Below are positions 52,201 through 61,628 of a stretch of DNA of 64,000 bases, one piece after another. Within the stretch, counting starts at the first letter, position 1. Each line of letters begins with the position of its first letter. The DNA is from Vibrio sp. 05-20-BW147 (GTDB lineage Bacteria > Pseudomonadota > Gammaproteobacteria > Enterobacterales > Vibrionaceae), in NCBI RefSeq assembly GCF_013369385.1, contig NZ_SZTO01000011.1, forward strand, positions 62,001 through 126,000, written 5' to 3'. The notes under the pieces were generated by a model. It was given only the letters and a program-made list of their open reading frames with translations. It was not told where the DNA came from and ran no database searches. Both the position numbers and the translations under genes were made by a program.

Positions 52201-54069
52201 AACCACGCTTTCGCTTTTGTGCAACATCGAAAAATCAAGGATCCAAAATGTTTGACCGTTCGTTTTATGGATCTCGTAAGGCGATTCACCAATCACTCGT
52301 AAGCCCAAATTTTCCAGCATCGGCATCACATCGGATAGATGGATTGGCTCATCTCTGTGGTATAGCTTCAATCGAACGGCTTTTGAATCTGCTGCCACTT
52401 CTTGGGGACGGTAGAAAAGCATACCCAGTTTGTGATCATCGCTCAGCGCTTCCAGTCTTTGGATGTCATCAACTGCGCTGCCTGGCATCATCGCTTCTTT
52501 GTATGAACGAGGAAATGCCTTCATATACTCTTTTGACAATGGCAACCCTTTGCTTTCACCAAAGTTAGCAATGATTGAATCTTTAAGGCGATCATCCCAA
52601 GTTGAAGAGACTTCCATTAGATTTTGCTCGATATTCTTTACGTCAACGTCGATATTGTTATTGTCTACACGTACGATGTAGTGCGTGCGTGCTAACGGGC
52701 CCTCGGAGAAATAAGTCGTAAACTCTACTTCTTGCTCGCTGCCAAAATATTGTTTGAGAATGCGCTGTGTTTGGCGGCGTAACTCCGTGTTATATCTGTC
52801 TCTGGTTACATACACCATCGCACTAAAGAAGCGCCCAAACGGGTCTTTACGTACAAACAGACGCAGCAAATCGCGATCGTGCATTTGTACCACGCCCATG
52901 CCGACTTCAAGCAACTCTTCTTCTTTTGCTTGAATGAGTTCGTCGCGTGGGTAATTTTCAAGAATGTTGTGAAGTGCTTTAAACGCATAAGAACCATCGC
53001 GATAGCCACTCGCATCAAGAATACGGTCAACCTTTTCGCGGATCAGTGGGATCGAAGAAACCGTTTGGTTATAAACCGACGAGGTATATAGACCAGTAAA
53101 ACGATGCTCACCAATCACTTTTCCTTTCGCATCGAACTTCTTAATGCCAACGTAGTCATTGTAAGCAGGACGATGAATACGTGAGGCTTTATTACCTTTG
53201 GTGATGATCAAAGCACTTGGCTTTTTCGCTTCAAGTCGAGCGGAGTCTGAAAGTTGTGATAATTTAACGCCGCGGACACGGCTGTCATCGGCAAAGAGGC
53301 CCAAACCTTTGTCTTTTGTTGGCACGAGTTCCGTTTCGCCATCCACATTGACTAAGTCGTACTCTTTGTATCCCATGAACGTAAAATTGTGGTCCCCTAA
53401 CCAACGTAGAAATGCAATGCTTTCATCAAAACGTTCACCATCCATGGAAACCGCTGATTTTTGCGCTTCCAGTTGAGCCGTCACCTGCTCGAGTCGCTCC
53501 ACCATGAGCAACCAATCGTTTACGACTAAACGCGTATCTGAAAGCACATCCAACAGTTCTTGTTTTAGATTGTGCATTTCATCTTTCTTACTTAGTCTAT
53601 CAACTTCAATGTGGAATAGAGATTGTAGGACACCATCTTTACCGTTGACATCGGTCACTTCACCTTTGCCATTGCGAGTAATCTGTGTCGGATTATTCAA
53701 CATTAAGTGACAACTTAGCTCTAATCGGCTCAACGCCATTTTTATCGAGTCAACCAAGAACGGGCTATCAGGAATAACCACTTCCACAATCGTATGCGTT
53801 GATTGCCAGCCATGACGACTTACTGTCGGATTGAATACTCGAACGGAAATGTCATCCGGTTTTTGCTCTTGAATATGATGCCATAAGCTCACAATAGCAC
53901 CATAAAGGTCGGATTCGTTTCGTTGTATCAAGTCGTCTTGAGAAATGTTACTAAAAAGGTGTTGAGCTAATTTAGTAACTAAAGGCTGGTGGGATAGCTC
54001 GAGTTTGTCTTGAATCAGTTGGTACACCTTTTCAAGCAGAACCGGCACTACATTTTCACGCGCGGTCAT
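49231..54069 (-). CDS. NAD-specific glutamate dehydrogenase, 180 kDa class
   Basis: A giant catabolic enzyme (about 1612 residues) that deaminates glutamate to 2-oxoglutarate with NAD. The start is the ATG at 54069 (MTARENVVPVLLEK) behind TGGAGTG; an in-frame start at 54117 gives 16 extra residues. N-terminal ACT-like regulatory regions span roughly residues 1-650; the catalytic domain has GGKVARGGLRWSDR, VIVPVGAKGGFVCK and the nucleotide region VIGEGGNLGMTQKGR. It stands alone with its own terminator. Confidence 0.94.
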   Translation of the reverse strand: MTARENVVPVLLEKVYQLIQDKLELSHQPLVTKLAQHLFSNISQDDLIQRNESDLYGAIVSLWHHIQEQKPDDISVRVFNPTVSRHGWQSTHTIVEVVIPDSPFLVDSIKMALSRLELSCHLMLNNPTQITRNGKGEVTDVNGKDGVLQSLFHIEVDRLSKKDEMHNLKQELLDVLSDTRLVVNDWLLMVERLEQVTAQLEAQKSAVSMDGERFDESIAFLRWLGDHNFTFMGYKEYDLVNVDGETELVPTKDKGLGLFADDSRVRGVKLSQLSDSARLEAKKPSALIITKGNKASRIHRPAYNDYVGIKKFDAKGKVIGEHRFTGLYTSSVYNQTVSSIPLIREKVDRILDASGYRDGSYAFKALHNILENYPRDELIQAKEEELLEVGMGVVQMHDRDLLRLFVRKDPFGRFFSAMVYVTRDRYNTELRRQTQRILKQYFGSEQEVEFTTYFSEGPLARTHYIVRVDNNNIDVDVKNIEQNLMEVSSTWDDRLKDSIIANFGESKGLPLSKEYMKAFPRSYKEAMMPGSAVDDIQRLEALSDDHKLGMLFYRPQEVAADSKAVRLKLYHRDEPIHLSDVMPMLENLGLRVIGESPYEIHKTNGQTFWILDFSMLHKSESVVDLSEARDRFQQAFAAVWAGELESDGFNRLLLGASLTGREISILRAYARYMRQVGFPFSQQYIEDTLSHYPALAKGLVDLFVKRFDPKHKGGEKAQQELITKITEQLELVDSLDDDRILRRYMEMIVATVRTNYFQLDDQKQPKPWLSLKLKPREIPEIPQPVPAFEIFVYAPDIEGVHLRGGKVARGGLRWSDRQEDFRTEVLGLVKAQQVKNTVIVPVGAKGGFVCKRQHTLTNRDEIFAEGQRCYKRFIRALLDVSDNIIEGEVVPPKNVVRHDEDDPYLVVAADKGTATFSDLANSVSAEYNFWLGDAFASGGSNGYDHKAMGITAKGGWESVKRHFREMGVDCQTTDFTAIGVGDMAGDVFGNGMLLSKHIRLQAAFNHLHIFIDPNPDSETSWEERNRLFNLPRSSWEDYNPKLISKGGGIFSRKAKSITLTPEIQKMLGIKKASLAPNELIKMILKMEVDLLWNGGIGTYVKASTETHADVGDRANDVLRIDGRELNAKVIGEGGNLGMTQKGRIEYALNGGRVNTDFVDNVGGVDCSDNEVNIKIFLNGLVSHGDMTIKQRNKILESMQDEVGDIVLDDAYRQSESISVTEQQGVSVVKEQIRFIHTMEKAGYLDRVLENIPDDETLLEREKLGQGLTRPELAVLVAYGKMVLKEQLANDEIANDDFHAKQLIAYFPSELRNKFADQMSSHPLRAEIIATSLANQMVNEMGCNFVTRLQEETGASVVDIANAYGAAREIYALGDVLNQTRKLDNVASADAQYEIMFHVRRMLRRVARWLLRNRSGKNTVSELIAKYQADVDVITQSLDTMLVESEVEEHDELAQSWIQRGVESTLANRVSRLTSLQSALDISSVARETNKTVEEAAKLYFNLGDRLSLHWFLKQINGQAVDNNWQALARAAFREDLDWQQRLLTAQVLNCIESGKSDVMNALDVWMERNETSLHRWESILNEFKVGTVHEFAKFSVALRELVLLNLNCSSNS

Positions 54070-54276
54070 ATTCACACTCCACATTAGAATAGTTTTTTTG
54101 TAGGGGACACTTAGCAATAAATCTCGCTAGAAGACTCGTCAACTAAGCATAGGTAATGCATGCGCTTATTGTAAAAGCAATATTGAAATTTAGTTAATAA
54201 AATTAACGAGAGATAGAGGTGAAATGTTTGATAATGTGACTAAGATTCGTGTTTAACTCACTGTCAAACTAGGTTC

Positions 54277-54495
54277 TTATAGTGATTCTAACTTAATAAA
54301 ACGATGATTCTGGTCAGTTGTTAGTCTAAATCGCCCTTTTAAGCCTAACTGACTGAGGAATGGTCGAAATTTGACCGCCGGCAGCTGAATACGCAAACCG
54401 TGATCCGTAGTTACCTGCACTGCACTTGCCGCACCAGAATAATGCGCCAAAAACGCTTGATAGCTAATATTGAGTGTGAAGTAGTAATAATTCAT
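54277..54495 (-). CDS. DUF2835 family protein
   Basis: A 72-residue soluble protein matching DUF2835: NYYYFTLNISYQAFLAHYSG, then IQLPAVKFRPFLSQLGLKGRFRL. The last 15 residues carry NHRFIKLESL. Function unknown. It lies 51 bases beyond the pepN stop on the same strand and may be read from that transcript. Confidence 0.85.
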   Translation of the reverse strand: MNYYYFTLNISYQAFLAHYSGAASAVQVTTDHGLRIQLPAVKFRPFLSQLGLKGRFRLTTDQNHRFIKLESL

Positions 54496-54546
54496 AGTCT
54501 ATTAGGCGTAGTTGGCATCACACCAACTACGCGCTATCGGATTAAC

Positions 54547-57153
54547 TTAGCTTTCTAAAGCCTTTGAAACTTTTTCAAACAAATCTTTGGCTAAGTTCTC
54601 CATCGCTTTCAATCCTTCCAGTTCTTTACGGATCAGCGATTGGCGTTCTTGATCGTATTTAGCCAGTTTTAGCAAAGGATCGACCAAACGTGAGGCCACT
54701 TGAGGGTTTGTCGTGTTCAATTCACGCAATACTTCCCCAGCAAAGCGATACCCCTCGCCTGACTTGTCGTGGAAGTTCACTGGGTTCATGCCCAAGAATG
54801 CCCCAATCAGACTTCGTGTTCTATTTGGGTTTTTCAGACTGAACGCCTCATGGTTCATGGTTTCTCGAACTACAGTCAATGCGTTCTTCGCCGGGTTTGT
54901 TCCCTGCATGATAAACCATTTATCCATGACCAAACCATCATGCTTCCACTTATCACTGTAATCTTGCATCAGTGCTTCACGGCAAGGCAATTGCGCTTGG
55001 TTGGCAGACGCCATCGCCGCAATGGTATCGGTCATGTTGTTCGACTCTTGGTATTGCTTCAATACCAAATCATTACCCTCTTGAGTATACGCCAGATACG
55101 CTAGGCAGATATTGCGTAATGCACGCTGACCAATCGCCGCATGATCAATCGTATACTCAGCTTGCTTCAAGCTATGATAAAGCGCGCTCAACTCATCACT
55201 TAGCTGTGTTGCAAGAATGACTTTCAACTGTTTGAGAACTTGAGCAATTGCATCAACGTCGACTTGCTTGTACCAACCAGACACTTCATTGTGGTTTGGC
55301 AACGACATGACTTCAGCGATGAACGCGGAATCTAATTCTGCATTAAGAAGCACACCACGGAAGGCATCAACAACCGCCTCAGGCAGTTCTACTTCTTCAC
55401 CCGCCTGAACTCGCTCAACATTTTGACGAATGTATTTTGCCAGTAACATCTGGCTAGCATCCCAACGTGAAAACTCGTTACGAGCATTGACCATCAGGAA
55501 CATCAGTTCACGGTCTGAATAGTCGTACTCAAGCTTAACCGGCGCTGAGAATTCACGTAACAAAGAAGGCACTGGCTTTTCTGCCACATTCTCAAACACG
55601 AAGGTTTGTTTGTCGGCTTTCACATCCAGCACGTTTCCAACAGGCTCACCAGCAATGATCATTGGGATCACATCACCATTCGCAGCGTAAAGCTCGATAT
55701 CGAATGGAATATGCAATGGCTGTTTTTCCGCTTGCTCGTGTGTTGGCTCAGTCGACTGCTCAACAGTTAACGCGTAAGTTTGTTTAGTGGCATCGTACTG
55801 ACTGCTCACACGAAGTGTTGGTGTACCCGACTGGCTGTACCACAAGCGGAACTGTGTTAAATCAACACCCGTTGCATCTTCCATGGCTGAGACAAAATCT
55901 TCACAAGTCGCCGCAGTGCCGTCGTGACGCTCAAAGTAGAGCTTCATCCCTTTTTGGAAACCTTCTTCACCCAGTAAAGTATGATACATGCGAATAACTT
56001 CACTGCCTTTTTCATACACTGTTAGCGTGTAGAAGTTATTCATTTCAATCACTTTATCAGGGCGAATTGGATGAGACATTGGGCTAGCATCCTCCGCAAA
56101 CTGCGGCCCACGAATGGTACGCACGTTCTGAATGCGATTCACCGCTCGGGAGCCAAGATCAGAAGAGAATTCTTGATCACGGAAAACGGTTAGACCTTCC
56201 TTCAAGCTCAATTGGAACCAATCGCGACAAGTCACGCGGTTTCCTGTCCAGTTGTGGAAATACTCATGACCAATCACGCGCTCAATGCCCAGGTAGTCTG
56301 CATCTGTGGCGGTTTGAGAGTTGGCTAAGACAAACTTTGAGTTAAAGATATTGAGGCCTTTGTTTTCCATCGCCCCCATGTTGAAGAAATCAACGGCGAC
56401 GATCATATAGATATCCAGGTCATACTCGAGATCGAAACGCTCTTCATCCCATTTCATCGAATTGATCAGAGAGGTCATCGCATGTGGCGCGCGATCTAAG
56501 TTGCCTTTGTCGACAAAGATTTCAAGATCAACACTGCGACCAGACTTGGTGACAAATTTATCGCGAAGCACATCAAAGTCGCCTGCAACAAGAGCAAACA
56601 AGTATGCAGGTTTTGGATGAGGATCTTGCCATTGAACCCAATGACGGCCACCTTCCAGTTCTCCCTCTGCGATGCGGTTACCATTACTCAGCAAATAAGG
56701 ATATTGTGCTTTGTCGGCAATCACTTTTGTCTGGTAACGCGCTAATACATCAGGGCGATCGAGGTAATAAGTGATTCTGCGAAACCCTTCAGCTTCACAT
56801 TGCGTACAGAACGCACCGCCAGACTTATACAGACCTTCCAAAGCAGTATTGGCTTCTGGGTCGATTTCTGTCTCAATCGTTAATTTAAATTCTTTCGGCA
56901 AACCAGACAAAAGTAATGAGGCCTCTTTGACTTCATAGGCCGTCCAGTTTTCACCGTTAACTTTGACTGATTTAAGTTTCAGCGTTTCACCATCTAACTC
57001 AAGGACATCACTCTCGCCCATTTGCTTGACCTCTGACACCGCTGTCACTCGGGTGTTGTGATCATAAAGATCAAAAGTCAGGTCGATGTCGGTAATCGTG
57101 TGTGATGGCGCTTTATAATCTTTACGATATTTCGCCTGTGGGGTTTGAGACAT
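54547..57153 (-). CDS. pepN: Aminopeptidase N
   Basis: A cytoplasmic M1 zinc aminopeptidase of 868 residues that trims N-terminal residues from peptides late in protein turnover. It has the exopeptidase motif GAMENKGLNIF, the zinc site HEYFHNW with the third ligand in LKEGLTVFRDQEF, and the large helical C-terminal domain. Its length is that of E. coli PepN (870). Confidence 0.97.
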   Translation of the reverse strand: MSQTPQAKYRKDYKAPSHTITDIDLTFDLYDHNTRVTAVSEVKQMGESDVLELDGETLKLKSVKVNGENWTAYEVKEASLLLSGLPKEFKLTIETEIDPEANTALEGLYKSGGAFCTQCEAEGFRRITYYLDRPDVLARYQTKVIADKAQYPYLLSNGNRIAEGELEGGRHWVQWQDPHPKPAYLFALVAGDFDVLRDKFVTKSGRSVDLEIFVDKGNLDRAPHAMTSLINSMKWDEERFDLEYDLDIYMIVAVDFFNMGAMENKGLNIFNSKFVLANSQTATDADYLGIERVIGHEYFHNWTGNRVTCRDWFQLSLKEGLTVFRDQEFSSDLGSRAVNRIQNVRTIRGPQFAEDASPMSHPIRPDKVIEMNNFYTLTVYEKGSEVIRMYHTLLGEEGFQKGMKLYFERHDGTAATCEDFVSAMEDATGVDLTQFRLWYSQSGTPTLRVSSQYDATKQTYALTVEQSTEPTHEQAEKQPLHIPFDIELYAANGDVIPMIIAGEPVGNVLDVKADKQTFVFENVAEKPVPSLLREFSAPVKLEYDYSDRELMFLMVNARNEFSRWDASQMLLAKYIRQNVERVQAGEEVELPEAVVDAFRGVLLNAELDSAFIAEVMSLPNHNEVSGWYKQVDVDAIAQVLKQLKVILATQLSDELSALYHSLKQAEYTIDHAAIGQRALRNICLAYLAYTQEGNDLVLKQYQESNNMTDTIAAMASANQAQLPCREALMQDYSDKWKHDGLVMDKWFIMQGTNPAKNALTVVRETMNHEAFSLKNPNRTRSLIGAFLGMNPVNFHDKSGEGYRFAGEVLRELNTTNPQVASRLVDPLLKLAKYDQERQSLIRKELEGLKAMENLAKDLFEKVSKALES

Positions 57154-57344
57154 ATCTATAAATCCTTGTACAGTGAATCAGATTGTGCCCGAAGAGTTTG
57201 TGTTACTAAGCAAAACTGTATGTACATACAGTTAAACGCTATTTCTTTCCACTTTATGCATCTGTATGGTAATTATTTCGGGCACAGATAAATTACCTCG
57301 GTTACATGTGGTCTGAAAACGAATAAAACAAGGTTTGATACAAA

Positions 57345-57377
57345 AAAAGGAAGACTAACCATGTAGTCTTCCTTTCT
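57345..57377 (-). terminator. Terminator of the frameshifted exported-protein gene
   Basis: AAAGGAAGACTA and TAGTCTTCCTTT form a twelve-base stem around ACCAT... with a T run on the minus strand, 40 bases after the stop at 57417. Confidence 0.88.
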
Positions 57378-57416
57378 ATAAACAAAAATTCTATCACTAA
57401 CAAATATAGACAAGCG

Positions 57417-58090
57417 TTATCTAACTCGATTGAGTACGGCAAGCATTTCCCCGCTTTCCTCCTTCAAGGTAAGCTGGTCAGTACCAAGAACATAAGTCGT
57501 ATCATGCTCGCCGTCTTCATATAAGAGAACGAGATGATTACCTTCTGTGTAGTAGACGCCCTTCTTGACAGATTCGTCACCGCCTTCAGATGTCACTCTA
57601 AACATAAAGATAAAATCCGGCTGAAGGATGAGATCCAATTTATTAATTTGATTCGCAACCATACCTTCACCAGATAATGTCTCACTCGACAAAAAAAAAT
57701 TCCTGCTAAAGCATTTGGAAGGCCTTTCGTAAACATCACACCGTTGAGGTTGAGCATGTGATGGTTACTTTCGTATTGATAAACCTGTGGCTCATCGGTG
57801 TTCAAGCCTAGAATAATCGTATCTTCATTCGCGGTGTAAATACCTTCCCAATGATCGACACTGTAATCGCGCTTTTGAATATCAATTTGAAACTCGTACT
57901 TAGAGTTAAGTGTCAGTTTAATTGCCCTGAAGTTTTCTCGACTCGACTCTACATCAGGGTTGACTAAGTACCAGTCTCCGAGCAGTAAGGGGGTATCAAA
58001 ATAGGTTAAATCAGAAGAATGTGTTCCCTGATCTTGCGCTTGTACATTAAACACCATGAGCGCTGTGAGCAAAGTTAAGAGCCATTTCAT
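57417..58090 (-). pseudogene. Exported two-part protein interrupted by a frame change at a T9 run
   Basis: Two reading frames overlap: 58090 to 57593 and 57692 to 57417. The first starts with a signal peptide (MKWLLTLLTALMVFNVQAQ) and a beta-rich domain (GDWYLVNPD ... HWEGIYTANEDTIILGL ... FTKGLP). The frame changes at nine T on the minus strand (57699-57691); with one more T, or a -1 slip, the chain would run AGIFF-LSSETL and continue into a second similar domain (FMFRVTSE ... GVYYTEGNHLVLLYEDGE), giving about 224 residues. Both halves look lipocalin-like. Function unknown. It may be a true mutation, a phase switch, slippage or a sequencing error. Confidence 0.7.
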
Positions 58091-58245
58091 GTCATATCTC
58101 CACACTTTTAAGCTATTTTCTTAAAGCGTAGACATAGAGTTTTATTTGGGCGAATTTTTTTGATTTAAATCACATTATTGTTCAGAGAAAAATAACTTCA
58201 TCTATACGTCATCTTTCCTTCACCTTGCTATGAGTTAAAAAGAAA

Positions 58246-58272
58246 AAAGCGAGCGTTAACGCTCGCTTTTTA
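58246..58272 (-). terminator. Terminator of prc
   Basis: The perfect palindrome AGCGAGCGTTAACGCTCGCT (58248-58267) is flanked by A and T runs, 14 bases after the prc stop. Confidence 0.88.
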
Positions 58273-58286
58273 CCATCACACTGTTT

Positions 58287-60287
58287 TTAGGACGGTTTTT
58301 TCAGCATGTCTACCATGATTGCAACAGATTCATCAAGATACGCATCTGGCGTTTCATAGTCTTTGGGCACATCGTCTAACGTTTTAAACGCTTCTTTACC
58401 CGCTAATGCTTGGCGTTGATTGATGCGATCTAGGCGCTGCTTATCAGCTTGCTCAGATTCTTGCTTACGCACTTTTTCATTCAAAGAAAGCGTATTGTCG
58501 TCTTTCTCTGCTTTGTACTTCGCAATGTCTTCCGCAATAAACTTAAACTCTAGCTCGTTAGCGATCCGCTCATCATGTTTTACACGCAATTGTTCAATCA
58601 AAGAATCATTACGTTGTAACACTTGATAATCGGCTTTCTCGATACTGTCCCAAGGTAGAGCATTATCTTCAACACTCTCACCTGTTTCTTCAGGATCAAT
58701 CGCGGTAGGGAAAGGAATGTCTGGCACGACACCTTTATTTTGCGTGCTGCCTCCATCAATTCGGTAGAATTTTTGGATGGTGTACTGAACATAACCTATT
58801 TCTTTGTCAAACAAATCATAGATATGATTCAAAGAACGGTGCTGTTGTACGGTTCCTTTACCAAATGAGTTTTCACCAAGGATAATGGCGCGGCCATAGT
58901 CTTGTAGTGCAGCGGCGAAAATTTCAGAAGCAGATGCACTATATCGATTCACCAACACGGTCATCGGGCCTGAATAACTGATTTGTCCATCCGTATCAGC
59001 GTTGACTTTCACTCGCCCATAACTGTCACGAACTTGAACCACAGGGCCTTTTTCAATAAACAAACCCGTGAGCGCAGTCGCTTCAGTTAATGCCCCACCA
59101 CCATTGTTTCTCAAATCAACGATGATGCCGTCGACGCCCTTGCCTTTGAGATCAGTAAGCAGCTTATCTGTGTCGGCAGAAAGACCCACATAAAAACTCG
59201 GTACTTCTAGAACACCGATTTTCTTGCCATCTTTTTCAATCACCTCTGCCTTCACTGCTCGGTCTTCCAAACGAATTTTGTCACGCACAATTGTGACAAC
59301 GTAACTCTTGGAATCTTTTCCTTCTGGCAGAACTTGTAGGTGAACTTTGGTGCCTTTAGGACCTTTAATCAGCTGGACAACATCATCAAGACGCCAGCCG
59401 ATCACATCAACGATGTCTTTTTTATCTTGGCCAACACCGATGATTCGGTCACCCTCGCCTAACTGTTTACTTTTAGACGCAGGACCACCAGCAACCAAAG
59501 AACGGATGACAGTGTAGTCATCCGTCATCTGCAATACAGCACCAATGCCTTCCAGTGACAAGTTCATCTCAGACTGGAATTGCTCAGCGTTTCTTGGTGA
59601 AAGATAGCTGGTATGAGGATCCACTTCGCGTGCAAACGCGTTCATGTAAAGTTGAAAAACGTCTTCGTTGCGCGTTTGAGTGATTCTCTTCATCGCGTTG
59701 TTGTAACGTTTCTCTAGAATGTCTTTTATTTCTGGCCAATCTTTGCCAGTCAACTTGAGGTTCAGCGCATCGTATTTTACTCGCTGACGCCACAGTTCAT
59801 TAAGCTCGGTTTGATCCTTTGGCCAAGCCGCATCAGTGCGATCGAGTTCAATCTCATCATCCGTATCAAAGGTGATTTCTTGATCGAGCAGTTTGAGAGC
59901 ATAAGAGAATCGCTCAAAACGCTTTTTCATTGAGAGATTGTAAACATCAAACGCGATTTGATTGTTGCCTTCTTTGAGTTGGTCATCCAACTCTGTTGAC
60001 CACTTTTCAAATGAATCAATGTCTGCTTGAGAGAAGATATTCTTATTGTAATCAAGCATTTCTATATAGCGATTAAACATCGCACGAGAGAAATCATCGT
60101 TGAAATTAAAATGCTTGTAATGAGAACGAGTAAAACGAGAAGTGACCCTTTTGCTTGCAGTTTCGTGTTGAACTTCAGGTGCAAGTAAAGGGAGATCTTT
60201 TTCTGATAGTTTGGCTTCAAGAGCCTGAGCTGATGCTGCTAGCCAAAGGCTAGCAGCAATCAGAGTCACTTTTGAACGGCATTTCAT
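58287..60287 (-). CDS. prc: Tail-specific periplasmic protease Prc
   Basis: Prc cuts penicillin-binding protein 3, the hydrolase MepS and ssrA-tagged proteins in the periplasm. The 666-residue protein has a signal peptide ending SAQA, a PDZ domain (GIGAVLQMTDDYTVIRSLVAGGPA), and the Ser-Lys dyad in YSASASEIFAAALQ and SFGKGTVQQ. The acidic and basic C-terminal tail is normal. It lies 17 bases downstream of proQ, the usual pairing. Confidence 0.96.
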   Translation of the reverse strand: MKCRSKVTLIAASLWLAASAQALEAKLSEKDLPLLAPEVQHETASKRVTSRFTRSHYKHFNFNDDFSRAMFNRYIEMLDYNKNIFSQADIDSFEKWSTELDDQLKEGNNQIAFDVYNLSMKKRFERFSYALKLLDQEITFDTDDEIELDRTDAAWPKDQTELNELWRQRVKYDALNLKLTGKDWPEIKDILEKRYNNAMKRITQTRNEDVFQLYMNAFAREVDPHTSYLSPRNAEQFQSEMNLSLEGIGAVLQMTDDYTVIRSLVAGGPASKSKQLGEGDRIIGVGQDKKDIVDVIGWRLDDVVQLIKGPKGTKVHLQVLPEGKDSKSYVVTIVRDKIRLEDRAVKAEVIEKDGKKIGVLEVPSFYVGLSADTDKLLTDLKGKGVDGIIVDLRNNGGGALTEATALTGLFIEKGPVVQVRDSYGRVKVNADTDGQISYSGPMTVLVNRYSASASEIFAAALQDYGRAIILGENSFGKGTVQQHRSLNHIYDLFDKEIGYVQYTIQKFYRIDGGSTQNKGVVPDIPFPTAIDPEETGESVEDNALPWDSIEKADYQVLQRNDSLIEQLRVKHDERIANELEFKFIAEDIAKYKAEKDDNTLSLNEKVRKQESEQADKQRLDRINQRQALAGKEAFKTLDDVPKDYETPDAYLDESVAIMVDMLKKPS

Positions 60288-60304
60288 GCGTAGGAGTGTC
60301 TCCT

Positions 60305-60928
60305 TTATGCGCGAAGGTGCTCCGCTTTCACAACCATTTGAAGGCCGTTAGACAGTTGAACTCGCACATCATCCTTATTAATTTCTACGATAGTCGCAGC
60401 CATGTTTCCTTTACCCATGTTTACGTTAACCGCTTTACCAGTGATCAATTCATCTGCGTTTAGCGCACGTGTTTCCACAGGTTGTTTCGCAGGCTTTTGC
60501 GCCTGAGGTTTGTTCGCACGACGTTGCTGAGGTGCTTTTTTAGCTTTTGGCTTTGACTTCTCTTCGTCACGAGCTTTTTGAGCTTGTTCTTTACGGCGAG
60601 CTTGTACCTTAGCTTTGCTTTCCGCTAGCGTTGCTTTCGCATGTTCAACGTGTTCTTCTTCTAGTACACCACACTCGTTACCATCTAGGTCAACACGAGT
60701 TGCGCCTAGTTTAACGCCGTGTAGGTAACGCCAAGAAGAAGTGTATTGTCTTAACGCTGCTCGAAGCTGAGTCTTGCTTACTTTTTCATCTTCACTTAGA
60801 CGTTCAGCAAGATCTTGAAAAATACCAATTTTAAGAGGTTTCGCTTCACCTTCTAAAGTAAAGCACTTAGGGAAACATTCAGCAATATATGCAATAACTT
60901 CTTTGCTGTTTTTTAACTTTTCAGTCAT
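60305..60928 (-). CDS. proQ: RNA chaperone ProQ
   Basis: ProQ binds small RNAs and mRNA 3' ends. The start is the ATG at 60928 ([17 protein letters not shown]); an in-frame ATG at 60964 is 12 codons upstream. The 207-residue protein has the N-terminal FinO domain (about 1-118, with [20 protein letters not shown]), a Lys/Ala/Gln-rich linker, and a C-terminal Hfq-like beta domain ([20 protein letters not shown]). It is followed by prc. Confidence 0.96.
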   Translation of the reverse strand: MTEKLKNSKEVIAYIAECFPKCFTLEGEAKPLKIGIFQDLAERLSEDEKVSKTQLRAALRQYTSSWRYLHGVKLGATRVDLDGNECGVLEEEHVEHAKATLAESKAKVQARRKEQAQKARDEEKSKPKAKKAPQQRRANKPQAQKPAKQPVETRALNADELITGKAVNVNMGKGNMAATIVEINKDDVRVQLSNGLQMVVKAEHLRA

Positions 60929-61027
60929 GAGTTGTCCTGGTTTGAGCGGCCTGCCCGCGAGCATTAAGATAAAAATATTCTCGTATTATAGAGAGATGCG
61001 GGCGAAAAACCACTCTCGTTACCCAAT

Positions 61028-61501
61028 TTATGCGTTGTTCGCGTGTGAATTAAGCAGCTTTTCTACTTCTGCCATGAAAAATGTTAACCCTTGTTCATCA
61101 ATTTCACTAAATCTGCCCACACTTGGGCTATCAATATCCAGAACGCCAGCCAATTGCCCATTGATTGAGAATGGGATCACGATTTCTGAATTGCTCGCCG
61201 CATCGCAGGCAATGTGTCCTTCAAACTCGTGCACATCATGCACTCGTTGAACGGTATAAGTTTGCGCTGCCGTTCCGCACACTCCCCTACCCATAGGAAT
61301 TCGCACGCATGCTACTTTTCCCTGAAATGGCCCTAAAACCAACTCGTCTTCTTTATATAAGTAAAATCCAACCCAGTTGAGATCGGACATTCCCATGTTC
61401 AGCAACGCACTAATGTTTGAAAGATTGGCGATTAAGTCACGCTCTGATTCAATAAGTGCGACTGCTTGTTTGGTGAGTGTTTGGTAATGTTCTATGGTCA
61501 T
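61028..61501 (-). CDS. msrC: Free methionine-(R)-sulfoxide reductase MsrC
   Basis: A 157-residue GAF-domain enzyme (formerly YebR) that reduces free methionine-R-sulfoxide. The three redox cysteines are Cys65, Cys75 and Cys99 (VACVRIPMGRGVCGTAA and HIACDAASNSE), with the same spacing as E. coli Cys84, Cys94 and Cys118. It lies upstream of proQ on the same strand, as in E. coli. Confidence 0.95.
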   Translation of the reverse strand: MTIEHYQTLTKQAVALIESERDLIANLSNISALLNMGMSDLNWVGFYLYKEDELVLGPFQGKVACVRIPMGRGVCGTAAQTYTVQRVHDVHEFEGHIACDAASNSEIVIPFSINGQLAGVLDIDSPSVGRFSEIDEQGLTFFMAEVEKLLNSHANNA

Positions 61502-61570
61502 ATAAAGCTTCCAATTGTTTATTGCACAGCTGAAGCGTGCAGTAATAATTTCCTGAATTTACTTTGGAAT

Positions 61571-61600
61571 AGAGTCAACAGCCGCTAGAATGCTGACTCT
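61571..61600. repeat. Inverted repeat upstream of the ABC exporter
   Basis: AGAGTCA (61571-61577) and TGACTCT (61594-61600) form a seven-base inverted repeat with a 16-base loop that itself holds CAGC/GCTG. It is 29 bases before the exporter start and may be an operator or mRNA hairpin. Confidence 0.45.
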
Positions 61601-61608
61601 AATATAAA

Positions 61609-61628
61609 TAGGACTTATTCTCATTATA
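61609..61628. promoter_or_regulatory. Possible Fur site at the ABC exporter start
   Basis: The segment just before the start codon holds ATTCTCATTAT, one good half of a Fur box (six of seven with ATTATCA); the other half is poor. Iron control of the exporter is a guess. Confidence 0.3.

Noticed and set aside
49231..54117. Fusion or frame error in the 4.8-kb gene
   Set aside because: The length and motifs fit the normal 180 kDa NAD-glutamate dehydrogenase; it is one continuous frame.
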